Assembly: GCA_905235675.1 (NCBI GenBank)
Contig: CAJONC010000019.1
Location: forward strand, 1-64,000
Length of the DNA stretch: 64,000 nt
Source: an uncultured Bacteroidales bacterium
Lineage (GTDB): Bacteria > Bacteroidota > Bacteroidia > Bacteroidales > UBA932
Direction of reading: 5' to 3'
The notes beneath the pieces are model-generated. The model made no database searches, was not told the DNA's origin, and saw nothing but the letters and a program-made list of their open reading frames with translations. The translations under genes and the position numbers were made by a program. This document shows positions 1 through 8,150 of the stretch, piece after piece. Numbering within the stretch: the first letter of the stretch is position 1; each line of letters starts with the position of its first letter.

Positions 1-695
1 CCAATCCGGAGAAATATATGGATATTATCAAGGCTCTTGCAGATACACGAAAAGGGCTTACAAGGTCTGAGATAGCTGAAAAACTGAAAATAGAGAATAA
101 TGGCCATTTGACAGATATGCTGGAAGACTTGGTGAATTGTGATTTTATCCGTCTCTATAATATCAAGGTCAAAAAAATAAGCGCTACCGGGGGGATTTAT
201 TGCCTGACAGACTTTTATTCAATTTTCTACAATGAGTTTGGAAAATCAAGAACGACCGACACACAATACTGGACTAAAACACTGGAATCCCAGGTGCAGA
301 GCACATGGTGGGGACTTGCTTATGAAAGAGTGTGTCAGGCTCACATGCCGCAGATATTGTCTGCCCTTGGTGTGCCGTCTGTCCGGACAGAATACTATTC
401 CTGGCGCGGGAAAAAAGATCCGGATTCAAAAGAACGGAATGTGCAGGTGGATATTATCATTGAACGGGCCGATCGAATCATTAATCTTTGCGAAGTAAAA
501 TACACCTCTGAAGATGAATATGAATTGACCGCAGAGGATAAAGGCAAAATCCAAAATAGAGTTTCCAAGTTCAGAAAGGAGACAGGTACCAAGTATGGAA
601 TTGTACCAACTCTTCTGACTACGTATGGACTAAAGCCTGGAATCAATAGCGGAGCAGTCAAGCGTACCATCACTATGTTTGACTTGTTCAAATAG
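1..695 (+). CDS. ATP-binding protein, C-terminal part (DUF234-type AAA ATPase), cut by window edge
   Basis: The frame is open from base 3 (N-P-E-K-Y before the first ATG), so the listed ATG at 18 is internal and the gene starts outside the window. What remains is a winged-helix segment (about 35-75 residues in: 'GLTRSEIAEKLKI...LEDLVNCDFI') followed by a PD-(D/E)xK nuclease-like domain with the pattern 'VDIIIERADRIINLCEVKY' (D...ExK). This order (AAA domain, winged helix, DUF234/PDDEXK) is that of the archaeal-type predicted ATPases common in Bacteroidetes. Their cellular role is not established. The P-loop half is not visible here, so family assignment rests on the C-terminal domains. A perfect 17-bp hairpin follows the stop codon directly. 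Confidence 0.75.
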   Translation, partial: NPEKYMDIIKALADTRKGLTRSEIAEKLKIENNGHLTDMLEDLVNCDFIRLYNIKVKKISATGGIYCLTDFYSIFYNEFGKSRTTDTQYWTKTLESQVQSTWWGLAYERVCQAHMPQILSALGVPSVRTEYYSWRGKKDPDSKERNVQVDIIIERADRIINLCEVKYTSEDEYELTAEDKGKIQNRVSKFRKETGTKYGIVPTLLTTYGLKPGINSGAVKRTITMFDLFK

Positions 696-697
696 TC

Positions 698-740
698 AAT
701 TGGGCTAAAACGATGATTTCAGGATCGTTTTAGCCCAATT
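698..740. terminator. Perfect 17-bp inverted repeat after the ATPase gene
   Basis: Arms 698-714 and 724-740 (AATTGGGCTAAAACGAT and its exact reverse complement) enclose a 9-nt loop, starting 2 nt after the TAG stop. There is no clear T tract after it, so a terminator role is likely but not certain; it could also be a repeat element or an RNA-stabilising hairpin. Confidence 0.5.
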
Positions 741-786
741 CAAATATGTCAATGGCTTAACAGACTATAAACAAGTTAATTACCAT

Positions 787-891
787 ATGACTTACGAAGA
801 ACTACTGGCCGAAAACTTTCGCCTGCGAGCGCGCATCCGTGAATTAGAACAGGAAAACGCTCGTTTGATGGGGTATGGCTCTTCGTTGTAA
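787..891 (+). CDS. Small ORF, 34 aa, coiled-coil-like, unknown
   Basis: This ORF is too short for the supplied track. It begins MTYEELLAENFRLRARIREL and continues EQENARL, then stops after 34 residues. The heptad-like leucine pattern and charge resemble the N-terminal coiled coil of longer proteins (IS66-type transposases or TOTE-type helicases start in a similar way), so it may be the leftover 5' end of a lost gene rather than a functional peptide. No recognisable domain follows in any frame before 1080. Low confidence that it is expressed. Confidence 0.3.
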   Translation: MTYEELLAENFRLRARIRELEQENARLMGYGSSL

Positions 892-1080
892 TCTGTACGG
901 TATTCTCGTCTATGTCTTCCCATTGTTTTGAGTATGTAGGAGGATAATGCAGATATACAAAAAATAGACAAGGTTATTTGCCGTTATATGGCTATAAATA
1001 AAGAGAGACAAGTTTATTTAAAACCTGCCTCTCTTGCTTATTTTCAATTGCTTACGAGGGTTTAAGCCTCGATTTTTCAA
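892..1080. other. Non-coding gap with weak hairpin
   Basis: No gene is visible. An imperfect hairpin (AAGAGAGACAAG ... CTGCCTCTCTT, about 1001-1035) lies downstream of the minus-strand DUF2795 gene and could end its transcript, but it lacks a good U tract. Confidence 0.3.
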
Positions 1081-1302
1081 TCAATACTCCTCCTCGTTAA
1101 AAAAGAAATCATCTTTGGTGGGGTAGTCGGGCCAGATGTCTTCGATGGTCTCGTATATCTCGCCGTCGTCCTCAAGTTCCTGGAGGTTCTCTATGACTTC
1201 TTCCGGAGCGCCGGAACGGTTTGCGTAATCTATAAGTTCGTCTTTGGTTGCCGGCCATGGAGCATCGTCCAGGCTGCTGGCTAGTTCAAGTGTCCAAAAC
1301 AT
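1081..1302 (-). CDS. DUF2795 domain protein, 73 aa
   Basis: Small acidic protein beginning MFWTLELASSLDDAPWPATK and ending in an acid-rich tail (DFFFNEEEY). It matches the short DUF2795 proteins conserved across Bacteroidetes, whose function is unknown. The ORF track starts it at 1395, but a very good promoter (CAAAGATA at 1328-1335, i.e. TATCTTTG on this strand, with TTTG 18 nt upstream) lies inside that extension, so the ATG at 1302 is the real start and the leader is about 20 nt. It is a single-gene unit facing away from the P-type ATPase gene. Confidence 0.8.
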   Translation of the reverse strand: MFWTLELASSLDDAPWPATKDELIDYANRSGAPEEVIENLQELEDDGEIYETIEDIWPDYPTKDDFFFNEEEY

Positions 1303-1327
1303 AATAAGTCCTGTTTTTGTTTCGGCG

Positions 1328-1357
1328 CAAAGATAGAGTTTTTTTTGTAATTCCAAA
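1328..1357 (-). promoter_or_regulatory. Bacteroidetes-type promoter of the DUF2795 gene
   Basis: Minus strand reads TTTG (1357-1354), an 18-nt spacer, then TATCTTTG (1335-1328), close to the TTTG/TAnnTTTG consensus. It fixes the start codon at 1302. Confidence 0.7.
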
Positions 1358-1468
1358 CATATATTTATCAACGATTTAAAATGCGCTCTCATCATTATTG
1401 GTGATAGCGTGCGCCGGAGTGGGAAGAAAGCCTTAAATTAGCTGCCGGAAACTAAGTTCAATGATAAT

Positions 1469-3376
1469 ATGTCAAGCGAAAACCAAGAAAAACACGAAGG
1501 CGGGGAACTGCGCGAAAGTATGGTAAAAATCGTGCTTTCCGCCGTCCTGCTGGTGGTTGCAATCCTTATAGAGAGGCATACCTGCTGGCAGACCTGGCAG
1601 TATCTGCTTATCTATCTTGTCCCTTATCTCATAGCGGGATGGGAAACCCTGCGGGAGGGGGCGGAGAAACTGCTGGAAGGGGAGGCCCTGGATGAAGACT
1701 TCCTGATGGGAGTGGCCACCGTGGGGGCCCTTGCGATAGGTTTCCTTCCCGGGGCGCAGAGCCAGTTCCCCGAAGCGGTGTTCGTGATGCTGTTCTTCCA
1801 GCTCGGCGAACTCTTCGAGGGCATCGCGGAGGGGCGCAGCCGCCGCAGCATCTCGGCCCTGATGGACATTCGTCCGGACAGCGCCAATCTCGAAACTACG
1901 GAAGGACTTGTGACCGTGCATCCCGAGGAGGTGGAGGTCGGCTCCGTTATAGTTGTAAGGCCGGGAGAGAGAGTCCCTCTCGACGGCAGGGTGCTGGAAG
2001 GGAGTTCCACCCTGGACACCAAGGCCCTGACGGGGGAGAGCGTCCCCAGGGGCATCTGCGAAGGGGATCAGATCTTCTCCGGCTGCATCAATCTCAGCGG
2101 CCTGCTGAGGGTGGAGACAAGCAAGCCGGCAGGGGAGTCCACGGCTTCGAAAATCCTTGACCTTGTGGAGAATGCGTCGGACAGCAAGTCCCGCAGCGAA
2201 TCCTTCATCACCTGTTTTGCGAAGGTCTATACCCCGATAGTGGTGGGTGCTGCAGTGCTGCTGGCGTTGATTCCTCCCATCGCGGGGGCGGGCTCTTTCG
2301 CCACCTGGCTGTACCGTGCGCTGACTTTCCTTATAGTGAGTTGCCCGTGTGCGCTCGTGATATCGGTCCCGCTGAGCTTCTTCGGAGGCATAGGGGGCGC
2401 TTCCCGCAGCGGAGTGCTGGTGAAAGGATCCAACTGGCTTGAGGCCCTTTCGAGGCTGCAGACCGTGGTTTTCGACAAGACAGGCACCCTCACGCAGGGA
2501 GTGTTCGAGGTGTCAGCCGTGCACCCGGAACTTGTTGGAGAAGAGGAACTTCTGCATATGGTGGCGCATGTGGAGCGCAATTCCGTGCATCCCATCGCGG
2601 AGGCCCTGCGCAATGCTTACGGAAATGAGAAGGATGACTGCGAGGTGACTGAAGTGCAGGAGCTTGCGGGGAAGGGCGTGCAGGCGTGTGTGAACGGCAG
2701 GAAGGTGGCCGCGGGCAATGCGAAGCTGATGTCCGACATGGGTATAGGAATCCCTGCTTGTGATTCCTGCGAAGGCAGGGGGACCATAGTGCATGTGGCA
2801 CTGGACGGAGTGTATGCGGGGCATATCCTTATTTCGGACAAGCCAAAGGAAGGCGCTGCTGCTGCGGTGCGTGCCTTGAAAGGGCTCGGAGTGCAGAATA
2901 CGGTGATGCTGACGGGGGATTCGGAAAAGGTGGCCGCAAGGGTTGCGGAGGATCTTGGCCTGGACGGATATCATGCAGGGCTGCTGCCTGCAGACAAGCT
3001 TGAACAGCTGGAGAAACTGTTGGCGGAGAAGCCGGCGAAATCCACTCTCGCATTCGTCGGGGACGGTATCAACGATGCCCCTGTGCTCGCAAGGGCGGAC
3101 GTGGGAATCGCTATGGGTGCGCTTGGCTCGGATGCCGCGATTGAGGCGGCGGATGTGGTGCTGATGGATGATGATCCCGGAAAGATAGCGGCGGCAATCC
3201 GTATAGCCCGCAGGACGGTGCGCATTGCCCGTGAGAATATCTGCTTTGCGATAGCGGTCAAACTGATAGTGCTCGTGCTTGCCGCAACGGGGCTTGCGCC
3301 GATGTGGCTGGCGGTTTTCGCCGATGTGGGCGTAACGGTTATCGCCGTGCTGAATGCAATGAGGACGCTCGCCTGA
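1469..3376 (+). CDS. Zn2+/Cd2+/Pb2+-exporting P1B-type ATPase
   Basis: Inner-membrane heavy-metal efflux pump of the ZntA/CadA group, 635 aa. Visible motifs in order: TGES actuator loop, SCPCALV with the metal-binding CPC (about residues 292-294), DKTGTLT with the phosphorylated Asp (about 336), HP in ERNSVHP of the nucleotide-binding domain, and GDGINDAP. The last membrane segments carry AVKLIV (Lys) and FADVG (Asp-x-Gly), the residues that mark the P1B-2 Zn/Cd/Pb subgroup rather than Cu pumps. There is no N-terminal HMA (CxxC) domain, only a short hydrophilic leader. No metal-sensing regulator lies next to it, so regulation cannot be read from the context. The downstream gene is convergent with a 16-bp gap. 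Confidence 0.93.
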   Translation: MSSENQEKHEGGELRESMVKIVLSAVLLVVAILIERHTCWQTWQYLLIYLVPYLIAGWETLREGAEKLLEGEALDEDFLMGVATVGALAIGFLPGAQSQFPEAVFVMLFFQLGELFEGIAEGRSRRSISALMDIRPDSANLETTEGLVTVHPEEVEVGSVIVVRPGERVPLDGRVLEGSSTLDTKALTGESVPRGICEGDQIFSGCINLSGLLRVETSKPAGESTASKILDLVENASDSKSRSESFITCFAKVYTPIVVGAAVLLALIPPIAGAGSFATWLYRALTFLIVSCPCALVISVPLSFFGGIGGASRSGVLVKGSNWLEALSRLQTVVFDKTGTLTQGVFEVSAVHPELVGEEELLHMVAHVERNSVHPIAEALRNAYGNEKDDCEVTEVQELAGKGVQACVNGRKVAAGNAKLMSDMGIGIPACDSCEGRGTIVHVALDGVYAGHILISDKPKEGAAAAVRALKGLGVQNTVMLTGDSEKVAARVAEDLGLDGYHAGLLPADKLEQLEKLLAEKPAKSTLAFVGDGINDAPVLARADVGIAMGALGSDAAIEAADVVLMDDDPGKIAAAIRIARRTVRIARENICFAIAVKLIVLVLAATGLAPMWLAVFADVGVTVIAVLNAMRTLA

Positions 3377-3392
3377 GCGCCCTCATTCCATA

Positions 3393-4580
3393 TTAGTTCC
3401 TGCTGAATTCAGGTTTGGGATCTCCCCGTCTCTGGAGCACGTAACGCGAAGGCTCTCCTCCGGCTTCGGCATCCAGGGCCTGCTGCCTGAGTTCTCCCAG
3501 CGGACCTGTCTGGTTCTTGTCTATGATGAGTCCCACTCGAAGATCGGGGAATTCGGTCAGCATCCACCAGTCGCCTATGCTGTCGCCTCCTATCAGCACC
3601 GGGTCGCGCCCGTATCTGGGGGTAATGTACTCGCGTATCGCCCTGGTCTTGCCTTCCTTGTAAGGACGTATGTATCCGGGAAGATATTCCTGAAGTACCA
3701 TGTCGGAAGAGTCGCGGAGCAGGCGAAGCGCAAAGACCTGCGCGGTGTCAAGCCCGAGGTACTGCGGGTCGCATGCCATGGCCTCCACTGCGGCCTCCAG
3801 CGATGCCGAGAACACATACACGTCTATTCCGTTTTTGGGAAGGGCTTCGTAGAGACTGCGCATCTCGTCGCTGAGGGCGAGCCCGTCCGGAATCACATAG
3901 GTCACCTTTCCGGCCTGTCCCATTTCGGGGCTTTCCCATACTATGTCCTTTATGCATTTCTTCGCCACCTGGGCGGCTACGCCTTCTTTCACGAGGGCGT
4001 CCACTTCGGGGTAGGTGAATCCGTGGAAGAGGGCTGCGATGGTGAAAAAGCCCTCACGGTAGTCGAATGTGTGGTAAACCCCCTCGTAAAGGGCCCAAAG
4101 CTTGACGCGGAAATCCAGGTATTCGTCGGTCTGCTGCAGGCTTGAAAGCTGTTCCGCGGAAAGTTCGTCACCGCAGGAAACCCCTGCAGACTGCATCATC
4201 GTACGGTAATCGGAATCTATGTCCGACAGCAGCATACGGGCAGTGACGCCCTTCGCACCAGCTTCCACCAGCACCGAGTCCAGGTCGGGGATGTGCGTGG
4301 TGAAAATGCCCGGGACCTCGTCGGGAGTGAACCTCAGCCGCAGGTTCTCCAGCTGCCAGCTCATCGCGGCCAGCTCCACGTCCTGCATCACGGTGGTGTT
4401 GTCGTAGTCGAAAACTGCGTAATTGACATTGTGTCCGGCTTCGTCAGCTTCGGCCTTGCACTCTTTCATAAGCTTGCAGAGTGCATCGTAGGGTGCTTTG
4501 CTCCAGTTTCCCCGGGGCATGGGGGATGTGCATGCGGCGAGCAGCGCCGCGGCCACAAACAGTATGGGAAGTTTCTTCAT
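3393..4580 (-). CDS. HAD-superfamily phosphatase lipoprotein
   Basis: Lipoprotein of 395 aa, with signal peptide MKKLPILFVAAALLAAC (lipobox LAAC). The mature part has the HAD motifs: FDYDNTT (motif I, DxD), VFSAS (motif II Ser), and GGDSIGDWW (acidic motif IV), with a large helical cap between I and II, as in phosphoserine-phosphatase-like enzymes. It probably dephosphorylates an unknown compound in the periplasm or at the outer membrane. The track start at 4634 would overlap the TonB receptor gene; the ATG at 4580 gives a proper signal peptide and a 4-nt gap, so the two genes form one operon. The substrate may be whatever the receptor binds, but this is inference. Confidence 0.82.
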   Translation of the reverse strand: MKKLPILFVAAALLAACTSPMPRGNWSKAPYDALCKLMKECKAEADEAGHNVNYAVFDYDNTTVMQDVELAAMSWQLENLRLRFTPDEVPGIFTTHIPDLDSVLVEAGAKGVTARMLLSDIDSDYRTMMQSAGVSCGDELSAEQLSSLQQTDEYLDFRVKLWALYEGVYHTFDYREGFFTIAALFHGFTYPEVDALVKEGVAAQVAKKCIKDIVWESPEMGQAGKVTYVIPDGLALSDEMRSLYEALPKNGIDVYVFSASLEAAVEAMACDPQYLGLDTAQVFALRLLRDSSDMVLQEYLPGYIRPYKEGKTRAIREYITPRYGRDPVLIGGDSIGDWWMLTEFPDLRVGLIIDKNQTGPLGELRQQALDAEAGGEPSRYVLQRRGDPKPEFSRN

Positions 4581-4584
4581 GATA

Positions 4585-7077
4585 TCATTGCATCTGTCCG
4601 GCCTGGGATGCGGCGTCATTGCCGTGTTCCGCATTCATCACGTCGTCGTTGCTGATGGTGTGCTTTGCCTTCTTTACCTGGAAACTGTTCTGCCCGAACT
4701 TCCAGCTTATTTCCAGTCCTATGTTGCTGAGTGGAACGGTGGTGACGCTGCGGGATTCAAATCCTAAGCCTTTGCTGTAGCCTTCGAACCTGGCATCTCC
4801 CTTTCCGAGATTGCTGAAGCCGCGCAGGCTGACGTTGAGTTTCTCATTGAGGAAGGGTTTGCTGATTGCAAGCGATACCCCGCTGAATCCGCTGTTCCAC
4901 CCCTGGATGTTGTGGCGGCGCAGGGAGCCGAAAATGTTGAGGCTCAGGCGGAGGTCCCACGGAATTGTCTGCTGGGCCCCGACCATCGCGAATCCGGTGA
5001 ATCCCGAGTTGCGCTGGCCGAGCATGCTGCTGTAGAAGTCGCTGTAGCCGGCGTCCATGCTGGAGTATACCCTGGTGTCCTTTACGGGGTTCCAGTTGAG
5101 GAACCAGTTGAAGCCCAAGGTGCTGGTGCGCACTATGTTGCCGTAGGTGTTCTGAAGTATCATCGCCGAAGCGTCATCGGGGTCGGGCCCGTAGAAACTG
5201 TAAGCCGAGATGCCGCCGTCGCCATATTTGTAGGCGAGCGAGAAGTTGCCCATGAACTTTGGCGAGAAGAAGTTGTACTTGAGCATGGCGGAGTGCGTTT
5301 TTTCGGGCAGTATATCAGGGTTTCCGTAGGATATGGAGGTGGTTCCGGCCCTGTCTATGAAGGGACAGAGATAACTGATGCCTGGGCGGCGTATGCGCAG
5401 GTTGTAGGTAAGGCCGAGGTTCTGCATCTGCGACAGATTGTATTGCAGGGTGAGATTGGGGACAAGGTTGCCGTAGTTGGACGAGAAGGTCCTTCCGTCG
5501 GTGTAATTGATAGTCTGCCAGGTGTATTCGTAACGCAGTCCGCCCTTGAGGGAGAAGTTTCCGAATGCACCGGAATACTCTGCGTATGCGGCTGCTATGT
5601 TGTTGAAATGATGATAGTTGTCATCGGAATCTTCGAGTACGAATCCTGCGCCCTTGTCGAGGTAGAATTTGTCGTCGGAGTTGTTGTGCCGGTAGATATA
5701 CTTGGCCCCTGTGCTGAGGGACTGCCCTTCCGCCACCGGCGTGGTGAAGTCGGCCTGTACGGTATGCTCTGCTGAGAAGTCCCTTCCGTCTGTCCTTCTG
5801 TCGTACACGGTGGTGCCGAATATGTTCGAAAAATGCGATTCGTTGTCTTCGTACTCGGGTTCGCGGGCAAAGCGGTACGACAGCGTGAAAGTCTTTTCTC
5901 TATTTCCGGCAAAACTGTGCTGCCAGTCCATGCTTGTATTCAGGCCTGTCTGGTGACCGCCCGAAGTGCCTTCTCCATCATAGCCGAACAGGGATGCTCC
6001 TCCATAGGTGGCAAGGAGGGAGGTCGGGCCAAACTGCCGGAACTGCCAGTGCTGCAGGCCGATCGAAGCGGAGAAGAGGTTTAGCGTGTCGAGCTCGTAA
6101 CTTGCATTGAAGTCGCCGAAAACCACGTGGGCGTTCTGGCTGAGATTGTCGGAAGATGACTTGATTGTGAGGCCGTCCGAAGACTCCTGCGTGTTCTCGT
6201 AAGTCATTCCATTCCGGTTCTGCATCCCCGAATTCAGATTCGCCCCTACGGTGAGTTTACCTTTCTTTGCGTTGAGGTAGACTCCTCCCTGCAGGCTGCC
6301 CTGGCTGTTGACTCCGGCCGTGAGCGATCCGTTCGCTCCGTCGGGCACCGCCGACTGGGATCCTGCTCCCCGTGCAGTGATAAGGTTAAGAACTCCGCCG
6401 GTTCCTTCGGCATCGTATTTTGCTCCGGGATTGGTGATTACCTCAATTTCCTGCACCGCCGATGCAGGCATGCTCTTGAATATCTGCGAAGGGTTGCTGC
6501 TGAGCATCTGGTTGGGCTTGCCGTCTACATATACTTTGAAGCTGCTGCTACCGTTCACGGTTATATTGTCCTGTCCGTCAACGGTAACCATCGGCACTTT
6601 GCGCAGCATGTCCAGCACCGTGCTGGCCTTGGAATCCACGTCGCCCTGCACATCGTACGATATCTTGTCGGCATCCATTTTAATCAGCGGCCTTGCGGCG
6701 GAAACCTTCGCGCTGCTGAGGGTTTGGGCGTCGTCTTCAATTTCTATTGTGCCGAGATCCAGCAGGGGAGAGTCCGGTGAGATGGGCATTGTGACGGTCT
6801 TGCGGCCGAGGTTGCTGATGTGCAGCAGATGATTCGCTGCTTCGCGGGGCCGCCTGAGTTCCACGGTGAAGTTCCCGAGGGAGTCGCTGATGGCATAGGC
6901 TTCGAGATTCTGAGGGATGGCTTCGTCCGCAAAGACCTGCACAACCGCCCCGATTTCAGGCTCTTTGCCCTGCGCGTCGACTATGCGGCCGGTGATGCGG
7001 TGCTGCGCGTATGCCTCCGTATATCCTGCAAGTATTATTATAAGGGAAACGAATATGCTCTTTGCTTCTTTTTTCAT
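4585..7077 (-). CDS. TonB-dependent outer-membrane receptor (OMP_b-brl_3 type)
   Basis: An 830-aa outer-membrane protein with a Sec signal (cleavage near AYAQ). Domains in order: carboxypeptidase-regulatory-like beta sandwich (about 25-120), plug domain (about 140-235, with VTVDGQDNITVNGSSSFKVYVDGKP and the GTGGVLNLIT end), then a 22-strand-type barrel. There is no SusD partner and no TonB box that I can define, so this is not a classic polysaccharide-utilisation SusC. It is followed after 4 nt by a HAD-family lipoprotein, suggesting uptake of a compound that is dephosphorylated at the surface or in the periplasm. The ligand is unknown. Such receptors can also bind peptides or siderophores. 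Confidence 0.88.
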   Translation of the reverse strand: MKKEAKSIFVSLIIILAGYTEAYAQHRITGRIVDAQGKEPEIGAVVQVFADEAIPQNLEAYAISDSLGNFTVELRRPREAANHLLHISNLGRKTVTMPISPDSPLLDLGTIEIEDDAQTLSSAKVSAARPLIKMDADKISYDVQGDVDSKASTVLDMLRKVPMVTVDGQDNITVNGSSSFKVYVDGKPNQMLSSNPSQIFKSMPASAVQEIEVITNPGAKYDAEGTGGVLNLITARGAGSQSAVPDGANGSLTAGVNSQGSLQGGVYLNAKKGKLTVGANLNSGMQNRNGMTYENTQESSDGLTIKSSSDNLSQNAHVVFGDFNASYELDTLNLFSASIGLQHWQFRQFGPTSLLATYGGASLFGYDGEGTSGGHQTGLNTSMDWQHSFAGNREKTFTLSYRFAREPEYEDNESHFSNIFGTTVYDRRTDGRDFSAEHTVQADFTTPVAEGQSLSTGAKYIYRHNNSDDKFYLDKGAGFVLEDSDDNYHHFNNIAAAYAEYSGAFGNFSLKGGLRYEYTWQTINYTDGRTFSSNYGNLVPNLTLQYNLSQMQNLGLTYNLRIRRPGISYLCPFIDRAGTTSISYGNPDILPEKTHSAMLKYNFFSPKFMGNFSLAYKYGDGGISAYSFYGPDPDDASAMILQNTYGNIVRTSTLGFNWFLNWNPVKDTRVYSSMDAGYSDFYSSMLGQRNSGFTGFAMVGAQQTIPWDLRLSLNIFGSLRRHNIQGWNSGFSGVSLAISKPFLNEKLNVSLRGFSNLGKGDARFEGYSKGLGFESRSVTTVPLSNIGLEISWKFGQNSFQVKKAKHTISNDDVMNAEHGNDAASQAGQMQ

Positions 7078-7116
7078 GCTGAAAATTATTAGACTGCAAA
7101 GATGGCTTTTTTTGTG

Positions 7117-7124
7117 TAAATTTG
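7117..7124 (+). promoter_or_regulatory. -7 element (TAAATTTG) of the BASS transporter gene
   Basis: Perfect TAnnTTTG match 8 nt before the ATG at 7132, implying a very short leader. A -33 TTTG at the right distance is not seen. Confidence 0.4.
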
Positions 7125-7131
7125 CGCCGTT

Positions 7132-8091
7132 ATGTGGAAGAAGTTTTCGGCTTTTCTAAGGAGATGGATGCTGCCCCTCGCAATGACAGCCGGGGTAACG
7201 ATATATCTGGTGCTGCATTATGTGCCTTCCTTCAGCGAGGCCGCTTATATTTCTTTTGCGAGGAAGTGGCAGCCCATTCTTATAGGCATCATGCTTTTTC
7301 TGCAGCTGAACGTGGTGGCTCCCTCGGATCTGCGGTTCCGCCGCTGGCATTTCCGCCTGCTTGCAGTGCAGGCCGTGCTGTTCTCCGTCTTCACCTTCCT
7401 TGTGACAAGGGCGGAAGGGGTCGGCGCCCGCATACTTCTGGAATCGGCTATGCTATGCTTTGTCTGCCCTACGGCTGCCGCGGCGGGTGTCATCACCTCG
7501 AAAATCGGGGGAGACCTGCCGGCCGTGCTCACGTATACGGTCCTTTCCGACACCATGGCGGCTATACTCATACCGCTGATGGTTCCATACGTCAATCCGT
7601 CCGAAAGCGTGGGATTCTTCGTGACTTTCTGGGGGGTGATAAAGGAAGTGTTCTCGATACTCGTGCTTCCCACCCTGATAGCATGGTTCATACGTTACGT
7701 GTTCCCTTCGGTGCAGAAGAAGCTGGAGAAGATAGTGGGTTGGGCTTTCTATGCCTGGTCTATAGGCTTGATATTCGCCCTTTCCCTGGCAACTTCAGCC
7801 CTTGTGGAAAGCGGAATCGGGCTGCTTCTTACCATCTCCATAGGCCTGGTGTCGCTTGCCTGCTGTCTCTTCCAGTTCTGGTTCGGAAGGCGTGTCGCGA
7901 AGGGTTACGGAAGGGTTGATTCCCTCAGCGCGGGGCAGTCTCTAGGGCAGAAGAATACGGGCTTCATCATCTGGCTGGGACTCAGCTACATGACACCTGT
8001 GACCTCTGTCGCAGGCGGCCTCTATGCTATCTGGCATAACCTCGTGAATTCCTATGAGTTGTATCAAAGCGAGTCCGAAAAGGCCTCGTAA
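7132..8091 (+). CDS. BASS-family (bile acid:Na+ symporter-like) membrane transporter
   Basis: A 319-aa integral membrane protein with about 9-10 hydrophobic helices and almost no soluble part. The last third contains GQSLGQKNTGFIIWLGLSYM, resembling the Gly/Gln/Asn/Thr-rich unwound helix of the BASS/ASBT fold, and FVCPTAAAAGVIT in the first half is the matching repeat. Homologues in Bacteroidetes are annotated as transporter or bile acid:sodium symporter; the true substrate (organic acid, arsenite or vitamin) cannot be told. It stands alone, divergent from the TonB receptor and followed by the separately promoted rmlB. Confidence 0.75.
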   Translation: MWKKFSAFLRRWMLPLAMTAGVTIYLVLHYVPSFSEAAYISFARKWQPILIGIMLFLQLNVVAPSDLRFRRWHFRLLAVQAVLFSVFTFLVTRAEGVGARILLESAMLCFVCPTAAAAGVITSKIGGDLPAVLTYTVLSDTMAAILIPLMVPYVNPSESVGFFVTFWGVIKEVFSILVLPTLIAWFIRYVFPSVQKKLEKIVGWAFYAWSIGLIFALSLATSALVESGIGLLLTISIGLVSLACCLFQFWFGRRVAKGYGRVDSLSAGQSLGQKNTGFIIWLGLSYMTPVTSVAGGLYAIWHNLVNSYELYQSESEKAS

Positions 8092-8093
8092 GT

Positions 8094-8124
8094 TTTGAAG
8101 TGTGGTTTTTATTTCCTAAATTTG
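8094..8124 (+). promoter_or_regulatory. Promoter of rmlB
   Basis: TTTG (8094-8097), 19-nt spacer, TAAATTTG (8117-8124): a full Bacteroidetes consensus match. It lies downstream of the track start at 8100, so translation must begin at the ATG at 8151. Confidence 0.75.
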
Positions 8125-8150
8125 TGGGACTAATACCCTTATGTGTGCAA

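Noticed and set aside
787-891. Intact IS66 transposase gene
   Set aside because: Only 34 codons, no DDE domain and no terminal inverted repeats in the flanks.
4912-5775. 287-aa plus-strand ORF inside the TonB receptor gene
   Set aside because: Val/Gly/Glu-rich shadow of the barrel coding sequence on the other strand.
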